From assembly GCF_000211815.1 (NCBI RefSeq), contig NZ_GL890902.1, forward strand, positions 1 to 11,539: a DNA stretch of 11,539 bases. Direction: 5' to 3'. The stretch comes from Moorena producens 3L. Its GTDB lineage: Bacteria; Cyanobacteriota; Cyanobacteriia; Cyanobacteriales; Coleofasciculaceae. The position numbers and the translations under genes were made by a program. Within the stretch, counting starts at the first letter, position 1; each line of letters begins with the position of its first letter. A model generated the notes under the pieces. It did not search any database. It worked only from the letters and a program-made list of their open reading frames with translations, and was not told the origin of the DNA. Shown piece after piece: positions 7,601-11,539 of this stretch.

Positions 7601-8059
7601 ACTGTTGTGCGTATGAGGGCAGCCGATGCTTTGGGTGAATTGGGCAACAGCTCAGACACCGTAGTCAACGCCCTCCTAGCACTGCTTGAGGATAATGACT
7701 CTGATGTGCGTTGGAGGGCAGCGAATGCCTTGGGTGAATTGGGCAACAGCTCAGACACCGTAGTCAAGCGCCTACTAGAACTGCTTCAGGATAATCGCTC
7801 TGATGTGCGTATAACGGCAGCCGATGCCTTGGTTCAATTGGGCAACAGCTCAGACACCGTAGTCAAGGCTCTACTAGAACTACTAAAGGATAATACATTT
7901 GATGTGCCTGGAATGGCAGCCTATGCCTTGAGCCAATTGGGCAAAACATCCAATGATATTATCCCCACTGTGATTGAATGGATTGAACAACACCAGGATT
8001 CAGACTATGTGGGCAGAGGTATTGATGTGCTGTGGGATTTGGTTGTAGGAAAGGAATAG
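4640..8059 (+). CDS. NACHT-domain STAND ATPase with C-terminal HEAT repeats (1139 aa)
   Basis: NLR-like architecture. Residues 1-240 are helical and without a recognised catalytic motif. The NACHT core has Walker A GAPGSGKTT (249-257), Walker B LILLDGLDEV (Asp336, Asp339, Glu340) and TSRP (369-372); LLARNPLLLTIIALIH and FVHKTFQEYL (573-582) fit the helical and winged-helix parts usual after NACHT. Residues 738-1101 are eleven 33-residue HEAT units, with a twelfth decayed one at the end. In this family the nucleotide domain is a switch, the C-terminal repeats sense a ligand and the N-terminus signals; many bacterial members act in phage defence. That role is inferred here. The ATG at 4640 is the first ordinary start after an in-frame TGA at 4592 and lacks a Shine-Dalgarno. 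It follows the TPR gene by 45 bp and is probably co-transcribed with it. Confidence 0.92.
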   Translation: MDPLSLLASWEIPKIVSPLLGSGAAAVGKHIAQSLTKTDVEKAIKAALEAVEQWHKQLDSKQRLFFHAQPDGWNGVKNFLGNYFTNPAVLTELTKPLLNQGKPDCDFLVRLFQQQAEANNIKLNQQISLQDWVETFVNAYFEHTATYIKYQVAKQDYCDQLAHWFDHVTFAGIAVAGQEVEKSEKLAQIFVMPDVLEEVATARDLELERLAEASGEKPERALLEKRTPRKFLADQLLIQNQSRRVVILGAPGSGKTTLMSYFTVMLAQSKAEVLGLDGDTDWLPILIRIRDLARHPDKSLIDYARMFAEKTMAVKPLPVGFFDHWLSDGRALILLDGLDEVAEDAKRYDVVRRINNFLGQFNRNRAIITSRPAGYRRDFFRTEDFPHYQIEPFDDKKISDFIDNWYNSRFQDQAEAERRKQSLRKALEDNDRIKLLARNPLLLTIIALIHRYQAVLPKERHKLYDKAVETLLTSWDANKELTSDKWLTYLGLDDLPRLMESLAYWIHTQGNVEDNDSGTLIDRDDLIDQLKQQIKTMKEVKLHQAEEEAKRFVELIRERTGLLNEQGQNCYAFVHKTFQEYLCAEDIDYEADNDGDFDIVLDPIREHLHDSHWREVLLLLIAQQKPKKAAKAIKIVLNNKSDYEQWLHRDLLFAGNCLAENPKNLRGADSSLVQQILERLVELEVSEERVGNNIHHQVYQIICSLNETNFQAPVLELLKKQSDLIDEKRLLNYRAELGEKNQVIDIWLERLKDNYSTVRRRAADALGELGNSSDTVVKALLERLKDNDSAVRWRAADALGKLGNSSETLVNGLLELLEHDDSDVRRTAARALGNLGNSSDTVVNPLLALLQDNDKDVRTMAADALGNLGNSSENIVNALLEWLEHDDSFVRITAAEALLKLGNSSETLVKSLLELLQDNDKDVCITVGDVLGEFGNNSETLVNGLLELLEHDDSDVRRTAADVLVKLGNSSETLVKSLLALLKHNHCTVVRMRAADALGELGNSSDTVVNALLALLEDNDSDVRWRAANALGELGNSSDTVVKRLLELLQDNRSDVRITAADALVQLGNSSDTVVKALLELLKDNTFDVPGMAAYALSQLGKTSNDIIPTVIEWIEQHQDSDYVGRGIDVLWDLVVGKE
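6851..7942 (+). repeat. Coding array of eleven 99-bp HEAT-repeat units
   Basis: Units begin at 6851, 6950, 7049, 7148, 7247, 7346, 7445, 7544, 7646, 7745 and 7844. All are 99 bp except the eighth, which is 102 bp and has one extra codon. DNA identity is high around GGGCAACAGCTCAGA and CCTACTAGAACTGCTT. The protein consensus is N-S-S-x-T-x-V-x-x-L-L-x-x-L-x-x-x-x-x-x-V-R-x-x-A-A-x-A-L-x-x-L-G. Variable residues cluster in the inter-helix turn ([EQKR]-[HD]-[DN]-[DN]-[SK]-x-V) and after VR. Minus-strand frames within it are shadows. Confidence 0.92.
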
Positions 8060-8114
8060 GGAGTAGGGAGTAGGGAGCAGGGAGCAGGGAGCAGGGAGCA
8101 GGGAGCAGGGAGGG
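8059..8114. repeat. Heptanucleotide STRR (GGGAGTA/GGGAGCA) at the NACHT stop codon
   Basis: Seven full heptads, two GGGAGTA then five GGGAGCA, followed by GGGAGG. The array begins at the last base of the NACHT gene's TAG stop (8057-8059). No hairpin terminator is visible between the NACHT gene and the convergent gene ending at 8223. Confidence 0.85.
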
Positions 8115-8210
8115 TTTTGCGATCGCTCTCTTGTAGACTAGAGCCAGAATTGGCTTTTGCGATCGCATCGATTCTAGACTAGAAACTCCATAGGCTTTTG
8201 CGCACGCATT
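8115..8210. repeat. HIP1-bearing repeat of about 40 bp, 2.3 copies
   Basis: TTTTGCGATCGC at 8115 and 8155 and its variant TTTTGCGCACGC at 8196 head units of 40 and 41 bp that also share TAGACTAGA and a GGC end. A 13-nt palindrome TTCTAGACTAGAA lies at 8172-8184. It fills the space between the convergent NACHT gene and the exported-protein gene. Confidence 0.6.
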
Positions 8211-8222
8211 CCAAATCCCATG

Positions 8223-8930
8223 TCAACGAGAAATAGACCGACTATTACAATAGTTCCGGTAGCCTCTAATATAATCGTTAACCATATCAATCGCTTGAGG
8301 GCGCATGTTTCGTTGACGGGGAAAGTCCTTTAATACCGAAAAAACATTCTGGTAAACCGCACACCAATTCCCAATCCCTGCCCGTAATGACTGTTGTGCC
8401 TTAACAAGGCTACGGATGAAAGCAATAGAGAAATCTTCAGGATCCTTCACAACTGCTGCATCCAATAATAATAGAGCATTAGCTCGCTGAACTTGTCCCA
8501 GACTACTGCTTGATCTAGAGCGATTGCTTACTGCAACAGCACTCTCCAAAGTTGGGTCATCCATGGCTAGTAAATAGCCTAGCGCTAGGGCTTCTGCTGC
8601 CGTTAACATCTCAAGGGTAATCGCTGATGGCTGCTGACTACGGCTGCGAGCAATATACTCAAGATACTGATTAGCCCTCTGGCTTGGTTCAACAGAAAAC
8701 CCAAGTTGGTTGATAATCGCTGCTCGCACATCATGGGTAATATTGGGATTGCTTAGGTTTTTGAAAACCTTATCATCAAGTCCATAAACCGAGGCATATG
8801 TAATCATATCAACATCTTTATATGCCTTAGCAAAAGGAGTACTAGTTAAGGGACTATCCGCCAACGCTACCGGAGCAGCTGTAACTATACAACCTACCAC
8901 AATAGGTGTCAGTAATGGTGTAATTTTCAT
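8223..8930 (-). CDS. Exported protein of unknown function (235 aa)
   Basis: The N-terminus MKITPLLTPIVVGCIVTAAP is a clear Sec signal peptide, with probable cleavage after VALA (residue 24). The mature part is mostly helical, with LTAAEALALGYLLAMDD in the middle, a Ser/Arg-rich linker (SNRSRSSSSLGQ) and RANALLLLDAAVV after it. Two Cys (GNWCAVYQ and YRNYCNS) near the C-terminus could pair in the periplasm. I do not recognise the family. The ATG at 8928-8930 has no Shine-Dalgarno; TATAAT on the minus strand (complement of 8940-8945) is so close that the message would be almost leaderless, so the promoter may lie elsewhere. The gene is convergent with the NACHT cluster and 137 bp downstream of the lipoprotein gene on the same strand. 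Confidence 0.75.
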   Translation of the reverse strand: MKITPLLTPIVVGCIVTAAPVALADSPLTSTPFAKAYKDVDMITYASVYGLDDKVFKNLSNPNITHDVRAAIINQLGFSVEPSQRANQYLEYIARSRSQQPSAITLEMLTAAEALALGYLLAMDDPTLESAVAVSNRSRSSSSLGQVQRANALLLLDAAVVKDPEDFSIAFIRSLVKAQQSLRAGIGNWCAVYQNVFSVLKDFPRQRNMRPQAIDMVNDYIRGYRNYCNSRSISR

Positions 8931-8976
8931 TATATAGCAATTATACGACTTGTGATGTACAAATTTATGGGTTTTA

Positions 8977-9002
8977 GGGAGCAGGGAGCAGGGAGCAGGG
9001 AG
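8977..9002. repeat. Heptanucleotide STRR (GGGAGCA)
   Basis: Three GGGAGCA heptads plus GGGAG, in the same orientation and of the same sequence as 8073-8107. It sits in the leader region between two minus-strand genes. The rest of the gap (9003-9067) is A/T-rich; a TATAAT on the minus strand (complement of 9041-9046) could serve the exported-protein gene but no matching -35 is evident. Confidence 0.8.
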
Positions 9003-9067
9003 TTTTTATGGTGAACAAAAACAGTTTAATTATTTGGATTATTATAAATAATATTACTTTGCCCACC

Positions 9068-9538
9068 TTACTTTAATTCTTCCAAATTCCCAATAGTCAA
9101 AGTTCTTTCATCATCCGCCATCTCTGCTCTGAAGTCCATATCGATTTGAGTTGGATAACCTAAAGTAGGATCGTAGGTAACATCAAGCTTATAATAATCC
9201 TGATCAATAGCCTTTTGGACAACATCGAAAAGCTTCGAGACCGAATCATAGGTATTAAAAAATTTCCGATTAACTGGTTTGCCGCTATCAGCAGCAACAA
9301 TGGAAGTCGTTTCACCATTACGGATTTCTACCACAACTGGCTGAGTTACTTCACCAATACAATAGCAACTTACCTGCAATCTATACCGGTAGTTATCTAG
9401 CTTTTGAGTTTCCCAACGTTCCTGGTTTTGTTCCAATTGCTGCTCAGGGGAAGGATCACTAGCACAAGCGGAAAGTGGCAGAATCATCACTAGTAATCCT
9501 AGCCAACAATAGCGATAGAGTCTGGAGTGTAGCGTCAT
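9068..9538 (-). CDS. Lipoprotein, DUF6174-like (156 aa)
   Basis: Starting at the ATG at 9536-9538, the protein opens with a lipoprotein signal: basic region, hydrophobic GLLVMILP and lipobox LSAC with Cys25 as the lipidated residue. The mature domain carries W(42)-x7-Y-R-Y, VSCYCIG (Cys58, Cys60), PVVVEIRNGE, a LFDVVQKAI helix and VTYDPTLGYPTQIDMD, the pattern I associate with DUF6174 (small envelope lipoproteins, function unknown). A TTG ten codons earlier (9568) also keeps the frame open but would put ten polar residues before the signal, so I prefer the ATG. It would sit in a membrane facing the periplasm. It may be co-transcribed with the exported protein downstream. Confidence 0.8.
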   Translation of the reverse strand: MTLHSRLYRYCWLGLLVMILPLSACASDPSPEQQLEQNQERWETQKLDNYRYRLQVSCYCIGEVTQPVVVEIRNGETTSIVAADSGKPVNRKFFNTYDSVSKLFDVVQKAIDQDYYKLDVTYDPTLGYPTQIDMDFRAEMADDERTLTIGNLEELK

Positions 9539-9568
9539 AGTGTTCGAGTCACTAAGTAGAGCGACCAA

Positions 9569-9752
9569 TCATAAGTCAGGATGGTTGACGAATCCGCTAG
9601 TGATTTTGTTGCCATTGTCGGTACGGGGGGCAGTAGAGCAACTGGTGTAGTAGGTTCGACTTGAAACGCTGATGTTAGTTAGCTAGTTAGCAGAAATGCG
9701 ATCGCAAAAACTCACTCACTATCCTTACCTTAGCCTTGATGGTCTAGTCAGA
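9569..9752. other. Intergenic gap between lipoprotein and interrupted ATPase
   Basis: It holds one HIP1 octamer (9698-9705), a GTTAGTTAGCTAGTTAGC near-palindromic direct repeat (9674-9691) and nothing else I can support. In particular no RloB-, Toprim- or DUF4435-like partner gene follows the ATPase here. Confidence 0.5.
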
Positions 9753-10721
9753 TCAATTTTTAGTGGTCTTGTAGGTATCATAACTATCCAGCCCACTAAC
9801 AAAGGGCATCGCTCCATATCGACCTTTTAGGTAGCCTTTCTGTAGGGATTCATCCTCACGAATTTTAAAATCTAGTAACGAATAGAGCTTAGTGCTATTG
9901 TTACTATCTTTCTGCATCAACCATACCTGGTCTTGATTAAATATCTCTCGATCTAGGAAAGTCGTATCGTGGGTAGTAACAATCAATTGAGCATTATTTT
10001 GATTAGCTGCTTTGTCATTAAATTCCTTGATTAAATAGGTTGATATATCTGAATTCAAGCTGCGGTCTAGTTCATCAATAATTAAAATTTCTCCATTATC
10101 TAAAGCATCTATCCAATATCCTCCAATTTCAAATAATCGTTGGATCCCATTTGATATGTCGATATGATCTCCCTTGATTAATTTTAAAAAATTGTCACTA
10201 TAATTAGTATATCTATCAAATTTTAAAGCAGTAAAATTAGATAGATTTTGGAACCTTGCTGGAATTAATTTTAACTTAGAGCTAAACCAGATAAATATCT
10301 TTCCTAACTGAGGATGGTTATTTTGGGCCGCATGAGATAGAAATAAAGAATTGGGGCGAACAAAACCCTTAATACGTTCCTTCTCGCCTTTCAGCCCTCG
10401 CCCAAAATACCAATCATACTCCTGTTCTTCTGAACGATAGTTACGCTCAAACCACGTTTGAGGACGTCCTTTGGGATACGCGATTAGCCACTCTTCGTAC
10501 ACCCGCTCTTGGTCTAAGGAAAATCCATATTGGTAGCGAATATTATCGTGAATAAAAATAATTTCAAAACAGCTCGGCTTCTGCTGGTAGTCAGCATTTA
10601 ACCGAAATGGTTCGATATTCCATCTACTGCCAAGCTGCATGCCAGTAGCGGACTGGAGCACAATCTGACCCATGGTGTGGATTGCACGCACCAGATTACT
10701 CTTCCCGGAAGCATTAGGACC
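9753..10721 (-). pseudogene. AAA15/COG1106-type ATPase (AbiLii/RloA-like), 5' end cut off by an IS element
   Basis: 322 codons remain. The visible frame starts abruptly at GPNASGKSNL (10692-10721), the Walker A motif; Walker B ILIIDELD (Asp codon 10074-10076) and the H-loop VTTHDT (His codon 9969-9971) follow in ABC/SMC-like order. LYSLLDFKIREDESLQKGY and LKGRYGAMPFV near the C-terminus are signatures of COG1106 ATPases, which include AbiLii and RloA-like proteins tied to abortive infection and phage restriction. The usual N-terminal strand of about 30 residues ahead of the P-loop is missing: upstream is the end of an IS200/IS605-type element, with a stop in frame within it. Internal starts such as GTG at 10691 would lack the P-loop, so the gene is probably dead unless the element is excised. 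The 5' part should lie to the right of the window. Confidence 0.85.
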
Positions 10722-10870
10722 TTGACATCTCCCCCGGTTAAAACACGGAGGATTCTATGAGGATGTTACGCAGTAGCGGTTTTCCCGTACTGCTATCGGC
10801 TTTCGCCGACGCTTCGCGAACACTTCTCATTCGATATGATTTTTTAAGAGAATTAAAAACGTCATACCGA
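10722..10870 (-). ncRNA. Candidate omega (reRNA) guide RNA at the tnpB 3' end
   Basis: In studied IS200/IS605 elements the TnpB guide RNA comes from the 3' end of tnpB and the right end, and its guide is the DNA directly beyond the element. Here the scaffold would span roughly 10722-10870 and the guide would start at 10721 and read GGTCCTAATGCTTCCG on the minus strand. Hairpin-forming segments inside it are CGGC-TTTC-GCCG (10798-10809) and the right-end hairpin near 10729-10753. The extent is inferred from the family; only the hairpins and the junction are seen. Confidence 0.4.
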
Positions 10871-11539
10871 TGCGGGAGTGTCAAAGCTCCCCTACCCACC
10901 TTGGTTAGGTCTAGACCTAACTGTTTGGCTACTTTCCTAGCAATGTTTCCCGCACCATTACAGTCTGCATTGACTAGGTATCCTTGCTTTGTCCTATACA
11001 GTCCACGCCTTACTCTTTTTCCCGAAGGTTGCCATCCACTGGGTTTTTCACCGTGTCTTGGTAATGGGTCTTCGTCTAAGTATGACGCCTTGCTTGTATA
11101 AGACTCTTCTGTTACTGTCAGTTTAATACCATACTCTGGGCATAATTGTTTCAATCTTTCTATTAGTCTCTTTGTCGGGATTACGACAAATTTTTGATTC
11201 CCTTTTCGACCTATATTTATTGAATCTTTTTGTCGTTCGTTCCAACCAATCACAATGTTGCCAATTCGGTCATTGAGGCAGCGATTAACAATAAAGCGAG
11301 CCGTTTTATTGACTGTATCCCGCATCTGGTTGTTTCGCTTCAGTTGAACTCTATCTAAGTTAGCATCCCAATAAAAATCAGACTTTCCGGTTTTATATTT
11401 TGCAACTAGACGAGCATAACCCTGGTTCATTGACTTTAGTTTTCGCCCATCAATAATCAGACTTTTCCCATGAGTCGATAAACCTGTTAGCCAGTTATCT
11501 CCACCATGATCGAAGCTCCACGCTTGAGAATAGTCAAGA
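10738..11539 (-). CDS. tnpB: TnpB, RNA-guided nuclease of IS200/IS605 (partial, C-terminal 266 aa)
   Basis: The frame is open to the window edge (first codon read at 11536-11538), beyond the internal ATG at 11430. RuvC-like residues are visible: Asp in WSFDHGGDNWLTG (codon 11509-11511), Glu in IVIGWNERQKDSI (codon 11236-11238) and Asp in VNADCNGAGN (codon 10963-10965). The usual CxxC...CxxC zinc ribbon is not present; instead there is ESYTSKASYLDEDPLP and GKRVRRGLY, as in a TnpB branch common in cyanobacteria. Intact catalytic residues suggest it may still cleave. The C-terminus (REASAKADSSTGKP) is encoded by a dispersed repeat. The stop TAA (10738-10740) falls inside the right-end hairpin. 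Confidence 0.88.
   Translation of the reverse strand, partial: LDYSQAWSFDHGGDNWLTGLSTHGKSLIIDGRKLKSMNQGYARLVAKYKTGKSDFYWDANLDRVQLKRNNQMRDTVNKTARFIVNRCLNDRIGNIVIGWNERQKDSINIGRKGNQKFVVIPTKRLIERLKQLCPEYGIKLTVTEESYTSKASYLDEDPLPRHGEKPSGWQPSGKRVRRGLYRTKQGYLVNADCNGAGNIARKVAKQLGLDLTKVGRGALTLPHRYDVFNSLKKSYRMRSVREASAKADSSTGKPLLRNILIESSVF

Larger units (their letters stand above)
10722..11539 (-). mobile_element. IS200/IS605-type element, right-end part (runs off the window)
   Basis: The element carries a minus-strand tnpB and ends at 10722, where TCAA (complement of 10722-10725) meets the GGT codon of the ATPase P-loop. A subterminal imperfect hairpin (TCCCCCGG...ACGGAGGA, about 10729-10753) and termination by TCAA are typical of right ends in this family. 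These elements have no terminal inverted repeats and make no target duplication, and indeed none is seen. The left end, and any tnpA, are outside. The exact boundary is inferred from where the ATPase frame resumes. Confidence 0.7.

Noticed and set aside
9581..9664. 27-aa frame MVDESASDFVAIVGTGG..., plus strand
   Set aside because: It is short, with no properly spaced ribosome site, and lies in the leader region of the opposite-strand lipoprotein gene.
9753..10691. An intact 312-aa ATPase starting at GTG 10691
   Set aside because: The ten codons before it encode GPNASGKSNL, so the GTG is an internal codon of a gene cut by the IS element.
10757..11101. 114-aa open frame, plus strand
   Set aside because: It is antisense to tnpB, which has clear RuvC motifs in the minus frame.

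Overview
The window looks like an accessory, repeat-rich stretch of a large-genome filamentous cyanobacterium (something of the Moorena/Lyngbya/Coleofasciculus sort; the genus is a guess). The support is the repeated HIP1 octamer GCGATCGC (at 1008, 1207, 1478, 1697, 1916, 3601, 8119, 8159 and 9698), heptanucleotide STRR-type tandem repeats in four places, G/C-run hairpin repeats, poor Shine-Dalgarno usage, and protein families that are typical of cyanobacteria.

Layout. 1-584 is gene-free and made of repeats plus a probable minus-strand terminator. A small conserved-looking cyanobacterial gene (85 aa, minus, 585-842) has a recognisable promoter (TTGACA-17-TAAGAT). 843-2189 holds no convincing gene: it contains a 151-bp MITE-like element with 17-bp terminal inverted repeats and TTA flanks, then a striking array of three 219-bp near-identical direct repeats, itself bracketed by a 65-bp direct repeat. 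A plus-strand cluster occupies 2190-8059: an AAA/Orc-like P-loop ATPase (449 aa), overlapping by 4 bp a 352-aa protein with a P-loop-less NTPase-like N-terminus and TPR repeats, followed 45 bp later by a 1139-aa NACHT-HEAT protein whose C-terminus is built from eleven 33-residue HEAT units encoded by near-identical 99-bp DNA repeats.

The right part is all on the minus strand: an exported protein of unknown function (8223-8930), a DUF6174-like lipoprotein (9068-9538), and an AAA15/COG1106-type ATPase (AbiLii/RloA-like) that has lost its N-terminus because an IS200/IS605-type element carrying tnpB sits exactly at the first codon of its P-loop. The tnpB gene runs off the right edge.

How it may work together. 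The 2190-8059 cluster has the design of a STAND/NLR-type surveillance system: a nucleotide switch (NACHT) with a rapidly evolving repeat sensor (HEAT), next to an ATPase/pseudo-ATPase-TPR pair. This is inference: no recognisable nuclease, protease, TIR or pore effector is visible, so the N-terminal helical domain of the NACHT protein or the TPR partner would have to supply the output. The interrupted AAA15 ATPase is a second gene of a class linked to phage defence, apparently inactivated, and no partner gene is visible on its downstream side.
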